Virus record (IMG/VR): IMGVR_UViG_3300043466_000202
Span: 1 to 22,399 of that record
Length of the DNA stretch: 22,399 nucleotides
DNA from: a virus
Reading direction: 5' to 3' (one strand)
A program made the position numbers and the translations under genes. The notes below the pieces were generated by a model. The model worked only from the letters and a program-made list of their open reading frames with translations, made no database searches and was not told where the DNA came from. Positions 7,352-19,320 of this stretch are shown piece by piece (position 1 is the first letter of the stretch; every line of letters begins with the position of its first letter).

Positions 7352-7759
7352 TTAGCCCCAAATTGTGAGGTTGTAACGGTAAGACAAGAATGACGCATCT
7401 CCAGAAGTATAAGTACCACTTTCAGCACTTATAACTCTAAGTGTGTTTACAAGTCCACCTAGTGTTCTATCTGACTCAAGAGCAGTTTTAATTGATCCCT
7501 TGCCACTTCCTGCTAGGAAGAAGTCAAGTTTATCTTGTCCTGTTCTTTCTGATAGTCTTTGAACAATCACAAAAACATCAACAGAAGCCTGATCTAGGCC
7601 TCTTTGATTGTCAATGTCAAATGTGAAATCTAATTGCCCTACTACGGCACAAGGTGGGACTACTACATCAGGTATATTATCATATACTCTTAGTCTTGGT
7701 ATCGTTTGTAGGTTAACTTTTAGCGCATCCCTAACGCCTTGGATATCTGTCATTGCCAT
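7352..7759 (-). CDS. putative tail terminator / head-tail joining protein
   Basis: 135 residues from ATG 7759 (MAMTDIQGVRDALKVNL). A TTG further upstream at 7777 is open too but lacks support. ATG 7753 is a second option, and neither ATG has a strong ribosome binding site. The chosen start follows the connector's stop by one base, which suits coupled translation. The layout (N-terminal helix, PRLRVYDNIPDVVVPPCAVV, DVFVIVQRLSERTGQ, a helix, then a final strand SFLSYRYNLTIWG) resembles tail terminator and minor head-tail joining proteins of the lambda gpU / HK97 gp10-11 neighbourhood. Position between the connector and the tail tube genes agrees. Confidence 0.6.
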   Translation of the reverse strand: MAMTDIQGVRDALKVNLQTIPRLRVYDNIPDVVVPPCAVVGQLDFTFDIDNQRGLDQASVDVFVIVQRLSERTGQDKLDFFLAGSGKGSIKTALESDRTLGGLVNTLRVISAESGTYTSGDASFLSYRYNLTIWG

Positions 7760-7760
7760 T

Positions 7761-8399
7761 TTAGAATGCCAATCCAAAGTTTCTGCGGAATGTCTTTAGA
7801 AGCATCTCAACATCTGGATCTAGTCGTGAGTTCAAACGAACTGTTCCTAGTTCTACAGATCCTGCAATACCAAACGGAGATTGCTTTCTAACAAATAATC
7901 TTGATGCCTGAATCTTACAGGCTAATTCTACTTCGTAAGGAATTTCTTTCCAGCCCCAAACTCCAGTTACCTTAACTGTCTGTGGAAAGAAGTAAGGAAA
8001 TACATATGTCTGAATTGCTAATAGTCTAGTTACTGGCTTACCTGTTTCTGGATTATTAACTGGCTCATACATAACATCTGTGTCTAAGTTCCAAACTTGT
8101 GTAAATGGACCAGACTGATTTGCTCTTGATCTAATTTCTGTTGGTTCAATAAGGTCATCTATCTCTAGATACCATGGACTTACAGGTGTATAGTACTTGC
8201 TTACTGGTGCTTCCAATGTACCTTCTTGGTAAAAGGATCTTTGGCAATAGTCATCAATCATGCGACTTGCAGTTAAGATTGCTGCTTGAATAGCAGTATC
8301 GTCATTGCTGTCATCAATCTGTAGCCCATTTCTTACATCTGCCAAAGTTGTATAGACATTATTTGGCTGTGAACTTTGTGCAAGCGTAGGTCTGCTCAT
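7761..8399 (-). CDS. head-tail connector, gp6-like
   Basis: 212 residues. After a short lead it has YTTLADVRNGLQIDDSNDDT and a helix with IQAAILTASRMIDDYCQRSF, the usual opening of HK97 gp6-like connector proteins: helix, DDxxDD turn, then a helix with I(D/E)xYCxRxF. A mid-section with LEIDDLIEPTEI and VKVTGVWGWKEIPYEVELAC matches the same family (VWGW followed by P-hydrophobic and a helix of A/C-rich character). In HK97 this protein forms a ring under the portal. The start overlaps the stop of the 34-residue gene by four bases (ATGA). Confidence 0.82.
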   Translation of the reverse strand: MSRPTLAQSSQPNNVYTTLADVRNGLQIDDSNDDTAIQAAILTASRMIDDYCQRSFYQEGTLEAPVSKYYTPVSPWYLEIDDLIEPTEIRSRANQSGPFTQVWNLDTDVMYEPVNNPETGKPVTRLLAIQTYVFPYFFPQTVKVTGVWGWKEIPYEVELACKIQASRLFVRKQSPFGIAGSVELGTVRLNSRLDPDVEMLLKTFRRNFGLAF

Positions 8400-8500
8400 T
8401 TATTCCTCTTTTCCAATTTAGGCAACATAGCCTTCTCCGTCTTAGGAGTAGCACTTGCTGTCTCTTTCTTAATTCTAAGAATCTTTTTAATTTTATTCAT
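8396..8500 (-). CDS. small basic protein (34 aa)
   Basis: An ATG at 8500 is preceded by AAAAGGAAGTT, and the frame ends in ATGA overlapping the connector start. The product begins MNKIKKILRIKKETASATPK and is highly basic (about a third Lys/Arg), with a likely short amphipathic helix at the front. The ribosome binding site and the four-base overlap make it likely to be translated. No family is recognised. Its place between capsid and connector genes would suit a small head accessory, or a leader that couples connector translation. Confidence 0.6.
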   Translation of the reverse strand: MNKIKKILRIKKETASATPKTEKAMLPKLEKRNK

Positions 8501-8520
8501 AACTTCCTTTTTTTAAATGA

Positions 8521-8560
8521 AGGACGGACCCGTAAACGGGGCAGTCTGTAGGTCCGTCCT
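8521..8560 (-). terminator. GC-rich stem-loop downstream of the capsid gene (terminator-like or mRNA-stabilising)
   Basis: A perfect 10-bp stem: AGGACGGACC at 8521-8530 pairs with GGTCCGTCCT at 8551-8560, with a 20-base loop. An alternative small hairpin CCCGTAAACGGG lies inside. On the minus strand it is followed by TCATTTAAAA rather than a clean U-tract, so it may be a partial terminator, a processing site or a stabiliser. Third of three consecutive hairpins after the capsid gene. Confidence 0.7.
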
Positions 8561-8564
8561 CCAC

Positions 8565-8580
8565 CTTAGATTACTCTAAG
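8565..8580 (-). other. short hairpin downstream of the capsid gene
   Basis: A perfect 6-bp stem with a 4-base loop: CTTAGA, TTAC, TCTAAG. It lies 4 bases from the GC-rich stem and 2 bases from the stop-proximal stem, so the three form an array. Confidence 0.6.
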
Positions 8581-8582
8581 TA

Positions 8583-8604
8583 TTACATAGACCTAACTAT
8601 GTAA
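8583..8604 (-). other. hairpin immediately after the capsid stop codon
   Basis: A perfect 8-bp stem with a 6-base loop: TTACATAG, ACCTAA, CTATGTAA. It starts one base after the capsid stop codon at 8608-8606. AU-rich with no U-tract, so it is not by itself a standard terminator. A role in protecting the capsid mRNA 3' end is plausible. Confidence 0.65.
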
Positions 8605-8605
8605 A

Positions 8606-9955
8606 TTAGAATGTAGGTGTTACAAGACCAGTTCCTGAGATCTTTGAGAATGCTGCAGGGTAACGGCCAGCAGTTGCTGCTGCGTATCCGTATACGACTG
8701 ACTTGATTGTCAATGATCCAGCACCTGTTGCATCAAAGTTCAATGCAAATGGTGATCCAGCCTGCTCCCAAAGATGGAATTCTGGTGCAGTTACGCAATA
8801 GATTTCATCTTCGTTAGTGCCAGCACCTGCTGTTGTTGTAACATTCGCATCTGCAACGATTGGTAGACCCATCAATGAGTAACCTGAGTTACCGTAGAAT
8901 GCCTGGCCTGCACCTGTTGCGAATGAGTTCATTGGTCCGTTTAGTGTTGGAACAACTAGTGGACGACCTGCTGTGTCAACTGCTGCAAGCAAGAATGCTA
9001 GACGGCGTGGGTGCATGATCCAGTGTGTAGGATTCATGAATGCGCCAGTCTGTACCTTCTGGTATGCATCTGCCAACTTAGGGTATAGTTCAGCAACTGT
9101 TGGTGATGCATCTGTGTATGTTACAGATCCAATTCCTACAGTGTTTGAAAGACCTAGAATTGCACCTGAGTTACCGTCACCGTTAAGGATCTGTGAGTCA
9201 AGTGTTGTGTGCCATCCACGGATCAAGTCCTGGATGATGAATGAGTCAATACCTGTACCACGCTCAATCGCCTGCTTTGAGATATCCTGCTGTCCTGCAA
9301 TTGTACGAACATTTACAGTAAGTAGTGTATCATCAGCATTTGTCTCTGAGATAGCATCATTTTCAGCAGCCTGAACTGCAGTTGATGTACCAGTTGTCAT
9401 GCGTGAGATATTTAGTGTCATACCTGCTGGAGGCAAGATCATCTTGTTTGTTGCGAAGTCTGCTGTTGGGCGACCTGCACGAGCAAGAGGTGCTGCTAGA
9501 TCAACAAGGTACTGTGGAATTACGAGACCAGCAAAGTTGCCAGTTCCTACATCACGACGCTCAATCTCTTCTTCACGAGTGTGACGAGCAAGACGCTCTT
9601 GTGCTGCATAGTCATTGCTGAACTTTGCTGCAAATGCATCCTTAACGAATGATGTTTCTGATTGAGGTGAGTATGTACGAGCCTCAGAAGTTACCTTTGT
9701 TCCGCCAACCTTTGGCATTGCAACTTCAGCAACTGCTGATCGTGCTTCTGTAGCCTTAACATCTGCTGCTGCCTGAGCAGTCAACTTTTCAATCTTTGAA
9801 TCTAGTGAGCGTGACTCTTCAACAAGGCTATCAACCTTTGCTGATTCATCTTCTGTAAGGTCTGTACGGTTCTCTGCAGCAACTGCCTCAAGAACTGCGT
9901 CCAACTCTACCTTAACTGCATCACGGCGTTCAATTACTTTGTCCAAATAAGACAT
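8606..9955 (-). CDS. major capsid protein, HK97 fold
   Basis: 449 residues. Residues 1-70 are a charged coiled coil (MSYLDKVIERRDAVKVELDA and onward), corresponding to the delta (scaffolding) domain that is cleaved from HK97-type precursors. The mature part probably begins somewhere in 105-140, ahead of GTGNFAGLVIPQYLVDLAAP. Family landmarks follow: LARAGRPTADFATNKMILPP, ISKQAIERGTGIDSFI, LDSQILNGDGNSGAILGLSN, and a C-terminal AAATAGRYPAAFSKISGTGL. The upstream gene is the protease that would cleave it. The ATG follows AAAGGAG with an 8-base spacer. It is flanked by hairpins on both sides, which may give this mRNA segment its own stability. Confidence 0.95.
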   Translation of the reverse strand: MSYLDKVIERRDAVKVELDAVLEAVAAENRTDLTEDESAKVDSLVEESRSLDSKIEKLTAQAAADVKATEARSAVAEVAMPKVGGTKVTSEARTYSPQSETSFVKDAFAAKFSNDYAAQERLARHTREEEIERRDVGTGNFAGLVIPQYLVDLAAPLARAGRPTADFATNKMILPPAGMTLNISRMTTGTSTAVQAAENDAISETNADDTLLTVNVRTIAGQQDISKQAIERGTGIDSFIIQDLIRGWHTTLDSQILNGDGNSGAILGLSNTVGIGSVTYTDASPTVAELYPKLADAYQKVQTGAFMNPTHWIMHPRRLAFLLAAVDTAGRPLVVPTLNGPMNSFATGAGQAFYGNSGYSLMGLPIVADANVTTTAGAGTNEDEIYCVTAPEFHLWEQAGSPFALNFDATGAGSLTIKSVVYGYAAATAGRYPAAFSKISGTGLVTPTF

Positions 9956-10067
9956 TTATTGTTCTCCTTTGTGAGTTTGTTTAGTGTGAGGTGGTGGTTA
10001 TGGATTTCACGACGCTTACGGGTGTGAGCCTAACTCCGACTTCTACCTATCTTGTTAGATAGGAATA
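9956..10067 (-). promoter_or_regulatory. capsid gene leader with stem-loop
   Basis: A 112-base non-coding gap, long for this packed region. Directly after the protease stop it has a perfect 7-bp hairpin, CCTATCT TGTT AGATAGG (10046-10063), then a GC-richer stretch, then AAAGGAG before the capsid ATG. On the minus strand no U-tract follows the stem. I find no convincing -35/-10 pair. It may protect a processed capsid mRNA or separate its expression from the protease's. Confidence 0.5.
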
Positions 10068-10970
10068 TTATTTTACTGTGTTTCTCTTTGCTTGTGCTAA
10101 GCGTAGAGACATTGATCTTGGCATATTATCTGGCAAGAAATTTAGAACTGATGGATGATCTCCAACAATCTTTCCACCTTGTCCAGGAACATCTACTACA
10201 TCTATAACGCTTGTAGCAAGTTCTTGCTGTTCAACATCTTCCAATGGAGACTGAGACTCTTCGTCTTCTTCTTCTCCTTCTACGCCATTGTTACCAAGTA
10301 GTGTACCCATAACTTCTACAGCCTTCATGATATATTCATGACCTTCTGCTAAGTCTCCAAATACACTCTCTAATACTAGTAGTGAATCACCACTTACTTC
10401 TCTGCCCTCTTTTATTTGCAAGATGGCTCTCTTAATGGCTTCTCTTGCTTCTACAGAAGTTGCTGGGTAAGCAGGATATGTGACGATTGATACATCACCA
10501 TCAGCAAGGCTTACTTCTGTAAGGGTTCTTTCTGTACGGTCTTTGCTCCAGTTTTGACGAATTACTCTGAATGCAAAAGACATTTGGTCAACATCTCCAC
10601 GCTCAACAAGAGTATAGAGGTCTCTTGCTTCCTGTGTATTTGCTAGTTCTGCTTCAAAGTATAGTCCTGTTTCATTTTCGTACAATCTCATTGTACCGTT
10701 TTTGGTTCTGGCCATAGGCAATCCTTCGTGGTTAGCCAATAGACGAACATCTGGTGTCTCTTGTAGTGTCTTTGTGAATGCACCTGGTGCGATTCTTTCA
10801 ATAAATGGAAGAGGTAAAGATGCTTCGTTAAATACTGCAGCATAACCAGCCATACGCATAGTACCGTCTTCTGCCTGTCTTGCCTCTATGTCTCTGACCG
10901 TAAAGGTACGGCGTTCAGTCTTTTTCATCTTGCTCCTTGCTTTATTATTTGTTGAGTTAATTTCTTCCAT
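10068..10970 (-). CDS. prohead protease, HK97 family (peptidase U35)
   Basis: 300 residues from ATG 10970. The core matches the serine protease that matures HK97-type heads: RRTFTVRDIEARQAEDGTMR, MAGYAAVFNEASLPL, FIERIAPGAFTKTL, then His81 in LLANHEGLPMART and Ser131 in VDQMSFAFRV, the expected catalytic pair. A third, acidic residue probably lies near 152 (TEVSLADGDVS). Residues 190-300 are an acidic extension (GEEEDEESQSPLEDVEQQEL) beyond the usual core, possibly used in assembly. The start overlaps the portal stop (TAATG). A second ATG at 10928 (MKKTERRTF) has a better site, AAGGAG four bases before it, and would give 286 residues; both may be used. Confidence 0.92.
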   Translation of the reverse strand: MEEINSTNNKARSKMKKTERRTFTVRDIEARQAEDGTMRMAGYAAVFNEASLPLPFIERIAPGAFTKTLQETPDVRLLANHEGLPMARTKNGTMRLYENETGLYFEAELANTQEARDLYTLVERGDVDQMSFAFRVIRQNWSKDRTERTLTEVSLADGDVSIVTYPAYPATSVEAREAIKRAILQIKEGREVSGDSLLVLESVFGDLAEGHEYIMKAVEVMGTLLGNNGVEGEEEDEESQSPLEDVEQQELATSVIDVVDVPGQGGKIVGDHPSVLNFLPDNMPRSMSLRLAQAKRNTVK

Positions 10971-12376
10971 TATTCCTTTACCTCATCACTGTATGCAGCC
11001 TTTGGATCCGTTGGATCAACCAAAGATACTTGCTGTAGTTGTGCTGAAGGAAGTCCTGTGTGATTTAGTTCTGTCATTTCTAGCATCTTAGCCACATCAT
11101 CTGGGTTGTATCCAACCTGTACCAGGATAGAAGCAATCTCAGCCTTCATCTTATCTCCAACAAGTGGTGCTTGATTAGCATCAATGTTCTGGAGAGGAAG
11201 TCTGTATTGATCTCCTGACTCTCCAAGTGATGATAAGTCTTCATAGTTGCGTACATCGTTTAGTGACAAGAAGCCTTCTCTTAGTCCCTTTGTGTATGCA
11301 TCAAAACGCTCAATTGTAGTACCACGCAAAAGTGCATCAAGGTTAAAGCGAATAAATCCATCTGACTCAGGAAGTAGCGGAGATAGTGCTTGCTCCAAAC
11401 GCTCTAGCAATGGACGCAGTGAGTGTTGTACAAATGAAAGGTTCTGTGCTTCTACAGATGAGTAAGACATTGAACCTGCTACTGGGTGTCCAAGCAGTGT
11501 CAGTGGGACACGGAAAATTCTTGCAATGTCTTCCACATTAAATTTTCTTACTTCAATGAGTTGTGCGTCTGCAGCGTTTAGTGATAGTGGCTTAAATGCT
11601 GCACCACCAGAAAGAATTCCAACTTTACCTGCCATGTAAGGACCTGAGTGTGATTCTTGCCAGTTACTTGCAATGTCTCTTGCTTGCTCTGCGTTTAGTT
11701 CTCCTGCAACTTCAATAACACCAGCAGGATTTGATGCGTTACCAAAATATGATGCAGCATAAGTATCAGATGCTTGTGCAATACCAACAGACATACGGCA
11801 AGCACCAATTGGGCTTAATCCGTAGTGTGATCCTGGTAATCTAAATAGTGGAATGTGTAGAAGTTCGTTACTTGTTAAAATCTTATCATAAAGAGCATTG
11901 TCTATATCTTTAACTCTGTAGACAAGTGGCTCTCCTGGAATAGGTCTTTCAATTCTTACTTCATTTGGATTAAGAACATAAAGTTCTGTTACTTCGTTAT
12001 TTTCGTCTCTGACTGTTAAAATAAATGCATTTCCATGTAGGTGTAGAGAAGTAATTACTTGCTCAATAAATTCTAGCCTTGTTGATTCTGGATTTGGCTT
12101 ATTAACCCACTCTGGAGTATAGCCATAAACTGATGCATAAGATAAGCGATTGCGACCTCTGCGTACATAAGCACCCATTGGCAATGAAGAAATAGTATCT
12201 CCAAGTAGTCTTACGCAAGAATAAACGGTAGATGTGCGAATAGCAGACTCTGTGTCTACATATGTTCCTGTATTAGCAACACCAAATAATGGACGAGGTG
12301 GAATCAGTGGTAGTATATATTGACTGTTCATATCTCTGGCTTCACCAGATGTTTTTAGTCTTTTAGATAGACTCAT
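10970..12376 (-). CDS. portal protein, HK97 family
   Basis: 468 residues. The portal is the dodecameric ring at the capsid vertex through which the terminase pumps DNA. Recognisable family segments in order: ESAIRTSTVYSCVRLLGDTI, SSLPMGAYVRRG, LHLHGNAFILTVRDENNEVT, ELYVLNPNEVRIER, GLSPIGACRMSVGIAQASDT, YAASYFGNASNPAGVIEV, and VEDIARIFRVPLTLLGHPVA followed by SSVEAQNLSFVQHSLRPLLE. Length is typical for HK97 portals (about 400-500). The ATG follows AAAAGGG. Downstream genes are protease and capsid, the standard order, but the gene upstream is a fibre rather than the large terminase. Confidence 0.95.
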   Translation of the reverse strand: MSLSKRLKTSGEARDMNSQYILPLIPPRPLFGVANTGTYVDTESAIRTSTVYSCVRLLGDTISSLPMGAYVRRGRNRLSYASVYGYTPEWVNKPNPESTRLEFIEQVITSLHLHGNAFILTVRDENNEVTELYVLNPNEVRIERPIPGEPLVYRVKDIDNALYDKILTSNELLHIPLFRLPGSHYGLSPIGACRMSVGIAQASDTYAASYFGNASNPAGVIEVAGELNAEQARDIASNWQESHSGPYMAGKVGILSGGAAFKPLSLNAADAQLIEVRKFNVEDIARIFRVPLTLLGHPVAGSMSYSSVEAQNLSFVQHSLRPLLERLEQALSPLLPESDGFIRFNLDALLRGTTIERFDAYTKGLREGFLSLNDVRNYEDLSSLGESGDQYRLPLQNIDANQAPLVGDKMKAEIASILVQVGYNPDDVAKMLEMTELNHTGLPSAQLQQVSLVDPTDPKAAYSDEVKE

Positions 12377-12405
12377 ATTTGATTACCCTTTTCCCTTAGT
12401 TAATT

Positions 12406-16662
<4,257 letters not shown>

Positions 16663-16703
16663 GTATTTGTAACCCTTCGTGTATTGATTAAATTATAAAA
16701 CTA

Positions 16704-16985
16704 TTATTGCATAATATTCAGAATTGCTTCTGACTTAGCACACTCTACGATTTCAGTCTTTAGCAAGTTAGTTACTTGATCAAACTGTTGTAGAACTGCA
16801 AGACGAGCAAGTCTATCCATTGGACATTGACGGGCTGCTTCTTGTGCCTCAATGTTCTTAAGGTGAATCAAGTCTGCATCCCAATTACCGTCAAGTGTTG
16901 CAAGCAACGCCTCATAAACAGTAATGTTTGCCTTATAAGAGTCTACCTCTAATTGGCGAATCTGTTTTGCTGTTAGTTCTGTCAT
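16704..16985 (-). CDS. small helical protein, possible fibre accessory or chaperone
   Basis: 93 residues beginning MTELTAKQIRQLEVDSYKAN. Almost wholly helical by composition, with heptad-like spacing of Leu, Ile and Val, and two Cys (QCPMD and VECAK). No membrane segment or known motif. It lies between the propeller and the giant fibre, has a good ribosome binding site (AAAGGAG), and small helical genes beside fibre genes are often assembly chaperones; that role is inference. I do not recognise a family. Confidence 0.6.
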   Translation of the reverse strand: MTELTAKQIRQLEVDSYKANITVYEALLATLDGNWDADLIHLKNIEAQEAARQCPMDRLARLAVLQQFDQVTNLLKTEIVECAKSEAILNIMQ

Positions 16986-17000
16986 TTTATTACTCCTTTG

Positions 17001-18014
17001 TTATCCAAATACCACATCATTTATTGTACCACTAGGAAGAGTGCTTGGGCTAGTATATCTAGTTCCAAAACCTACTCCACTAGTCCAAGGGTAAGCAGAT
17101 ACGAATGGTGAAGAACTGTGCCCAACTGCTATTGTATCTCCTGTACGGCTAAATGCTACACTTGTTCCATTTCCCGCAGGAACGGTTGCTGGATTAGAGT
17201 ATTTTGTTCCAAATCCTGTTCCTGAAGTCCAAGGATAAGCAGTTATAGCAGGTGAAGAAGTATGAGCAACTGCAATGTCTAGTCCTGAACTACTAAACTT
17301 TACTTGTTGAGCACTGTTAGTAGGTGTTGTTCCTGGGTTAGAATACTTAGTTCCAAAACCATTTGACCAAGAATAAACAGTAATATAAGGACCAGTTGAC
17401 ACATTACTAAGTGCAATATCATTTCCTGAAGGACTAAAACTCACTGATGTTGTTGTATTGGATGGTAGCGTTGCTGGATTAGAATATCTTGTTCCAAATC
17501 CCGTTGAATTATTCCAGGCAAAAGCCTGAACATAAGGACTATTAACATCAACAGAAACTATAGCATCTTCTGAAGGAGACCAAGTTATATGATTTGAAAT
17601 AAACTCAGGAAGTACTGGATCTGTATATTTTGTACCAAAGCCAGTAGACGACCAAGCATAGACAGATGATCCTATAGCAAGAACTTTACCTGATGGAGAA
17701 AACTGAGTTCCTACATCTCCTGTGCTTGGCATAACTGCTGGATCTGCATACTTTGTTCTAAAATTTGAACCAGTTGGAGGCCATGGATAAACTGCTATTC
17801 CAGTATCTGCCACATAAGATAAGGCAGAGTTTGATGGATTAATTGAAACACCAAATGTTTGAACTGATCCTGGACGATTTCCTGATGCTGCAATGTAACG
17901 AGTTCCAAAGCCTGCAGATGTAAAATCATAAGCACTTGCTTGAGGATTACCTGCAACAGCAATATATTGCCTTCTAGTCTCAGTAATGCCTAATGCCATT
18001 GCAGAAAAAGTCAT
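17001..18014 (-). CDS. seven-bladed beta-propeller tail protein
   Basis: 337 residues from ATG 18014 (MTFSAMALGITETRRQYIAV), two bases after the collagen-like gene's stop; the open frame extends to 18065 without a good site, and a further ATG lies at 17999. Seven repeats each close with a phrase of the type GFGTKYSNP (one is NFRTKY). A full blade reads V-x-FSPSG-xx-IAV-xxxSSP-xxx-AYPW-TS-x-GFGT(K/R)Y. The protein starts partway through a blade and ends with one strand, TINDVVFG, that completes it, the usual closure of WD-type propellers. Placement among fibre genes suggests a receptor- or glycan-binding or capping role (inference). Catalytic residues are not evident. Confidence 0.78.
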   Translation of the reverse strand: MTFSAMALGITETRRQYIAVAGNPQASAYDFTSAGFGTRYIAASGNRPGSVQTFGVSINPSNSALSYVADTGIAVYPWPPTGSNFRTKYADPAVMPSTGDVGTQFSPSGKVLAIGSSVYAWSSTGFGTKYTDPVLPEFISNHITWSPSEDAIVSVDVNSPYVQAFAWNNSTGFGTRYSNPATLPSNTTTSVSFSPSGNDIALSNVSTGPYITVYSWSNGFGTKYSNPGTTPTNSAQQVKFSSSGLDIAVAHTSSPAITAYPWTSGTGFGTKYSNPATVPAGNGTSVAFSRTGDTIAVGHSSSPFVSAYPWTSGVGFGTRYTSPSTLPSGTINDVVFG

Positions 18015-18016
18015 GA

Positions 18017-18976
18017 TTAGGTTAAACCTGGTCCTGAGATTACATATTCGTTTGTTCCAACACATAGAACTGTTGCTAATCCACGCTGTGGGATTATTCT
18101 ATTACCAGTTCCTGATGTCCCCGCAAATCTTAGAGTAACTCCTGACTCAGTAACCGTCTGTGTTACACCAGAATTGTTGTATATAACAAAATTTTGTCCT
18201 GCAGTCATAGCAGTTGCAGCATTAATTGTTACTCCACCAGTTGTAATATCAATAAACTTTCCATTATCACTAGCGACTACTGTATATGCAGATGATTGTG
18301 CATTTTCAGGAAGCGTTGCTGGTCCCGTTGCTCCTGTGGCACCAGTTACTCCTGCAGGTCCTGTTGCTCCTGATGGGCCTGTGGCTCCTGTAACTCCTTG
18401 AGGACCAGTTGCACCTGTTGTGCCTACGCCAGTTGGTCCTGTTGCACCAACTTCTCCCTGAATTCCTTGAGGCCCTGTGGCACCAGTTGTGCCAACTCCT
18501 GTAGGACCCGTAACACCTGTAACTCCAGTGACTCCTGTAGCACCTACTGGACCTGTAGCACCTGTGGTGCCTGCACCTGTAGGTCCTTCTGGACCAGTTG
18601 CACCAGTAACGCCTGTTGGTCCTGCGGGACCTGTGGCTCCTGTTGTGCCTGCACCTGCTGGACCACTTGGTCCTGTAGCACCAGTTGTACCAATTCCCGT
18701 AGGTCCTGTTGGACCTGTAACTCCTGTTGCACCTGCTGGTCCTGTGGCTCCTGTTGAGCCTACACCAGTAGCACCTGTTACTCCTGTTGGTCCTGTTGGA
18801 CCAGTTGCACCTGTCGCTCCTGTGGTGCCAATGCCTGCAGGTCCTGTTGCACCTGTGGCTCCTGTAGCACCTGTTGGACCACCTGCAGGGCCAGAAGCAC
18901 CTGGAGGCCCTTGCGGACCAGGTGAAGAAACTATAACGGAATTTGGATCTGAATCATCAACAATATTATTAGGCAT
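18017..18976 (-). CDS. collagen-like tail fibre
   Basis: 319 residues. An N-terminal lead of about 16 residues enters SPGPQGPPG, as in the giant fibre, so the two may share an anchor. Gly-X-Y triplets run to about residue 218 with units [16 protein letters not shown] and GVTGATG. The C-terminal 100 residues form a separate beta domain: [20 protein letters not shown], then [20 protein letters not shown], then [20 protein letters not shown]. This domain is common at the tips of phage fibres and appendages. Its start overlaps the BppU-like gene's end by eight bases, suggesting coupled translation. Confidence 0.85.
   Translation of the reverse strand: MPNNIVDDSDPNSVIVSSPGPQGPPGASGPAGGPTGATGATGATGPAGIGTTGATGATGPTGPTGVTGATGVGSTGATGPAGATGVTGPTGPTGIGTTGATGPSGPAGAGTTGATGPAGPTGVTGATGPEGPTGAGTTGATGPVGATGVTGVTGVTGPTGVGTTGATGPQGIQGEVGATGPTGVGTTGATGPQGVTGATGPSGATGPAGVTGATGATGPATLPENAQSSAYTVVASDNGKFIDITTGGVTINAATAMTAGQNFVIYNNSGVTQTVTESGVTLRFAGTSGTGNRIIPQRGLATVLCVGTNEYVISGPGLT
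18321..18927 (-). repeat. collagen-like repeat region of the shorter fibre
   Basis: Gly-X-Y triplets between the SPGPQGPPG lead and the LPEN junction with the C-terminal beta domain. [10 protein letters not shown] and [10 protein letters not shown]-type units recur about every 24-36 residues. Confidence 0.9.
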
Positions 18977-19319
18977 CTTGTGTCACCTGAGCATTTACAG
19001 TAATTTGACCTTGAATAACTCTTTCAATAACTCCTGAATTAATAAGTTCTAAATCATAAAGATAGAATCCAGAACCAAGAGCACCTGTCTGTTCATCTGT
19101 CATAGTAATCAAGATGTTACCTGTCAATGGTGTAATTGTAAGACCACCATTGCTTGTTGTTAAAGTTAATTCAGCAACAGATGAGAACTTACGACGCAAT
19201 TGCATACGACCAGTTTGTCCTGTTAGATTTATAGGAGTCCCGTTTGGATTCTGATAAACAAGATTTAAAGTAAGAACTGCCCCTTGATCTAAAGTAAAAT
19301 TGTATATGCCTGCAGTCAT
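18969..19319 (-). CDS. BppU-like N-terminal domain protein, putative fibre adaptor
   Basis: 116 residues beginning [20 protein letters not shown]. It has the order seen in BppU-type baseplate upper proteins and related adaptor domains: [20 protein letters not shown], then [17 protein letters not shown], a central [18 protein letters not shown], then [20 protein letters not shown] and a last strand. In those phages the domain links fibres to the tail baseplate. Here it comes directly before a collagen-like fibre with an eight-base overlap. The ATG follows AAGGAAT and lies one base after the stop of the 49-residue gene. Confidence 0.65.
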   Translation of the reverse strand: MTAGIYNFTLDQGAVLTLNLVYQNPNGTPINLTGQTGRMQLRRKFSSVAELTLTTSNGGLTITPLTGNILITMTDEQTGALGSGFYLYDLELINSGVIERVIQGQITVNAQVTQDA

Positions 19320-19320
19320 T

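Noticed and set aside
9990-10050. tRNA-like look of the gap before the capsid gene (plus strand GGTTATGG to TTCTACC; minus strand ending near ACCACC)
   Set aside because: No 7-bp acceptor stem, no proper T arm (GGTTCGAATCC type) and no anticodon arm could be drawn on either strand.
16692-16720. Possible promoter before the giant fibre (TATAAT at 16697-16692, minus strand)
   Set aside because: The matching -35 position reads TGAATA, only three of six consensus bases, in an AT-rich gap; probably chance.
18015-18065. Longer N-terminus of the propeller protein from ATG 18065
   Set aside because: It would overlap the fibre's C-terminal domain by 49 bases, has no good ribosome binding site, and adds Cys/Arg-rich residues unlike the rest. 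ATG 18014 right after the stop is simpler.
18174-19037. Plus-strand open frames opposite the shorter collagen-like fibre
   Set aside because: Same repeat-composition effect; no ribosome binding site, and the minus-strand gene has recognisable domains at both ends.
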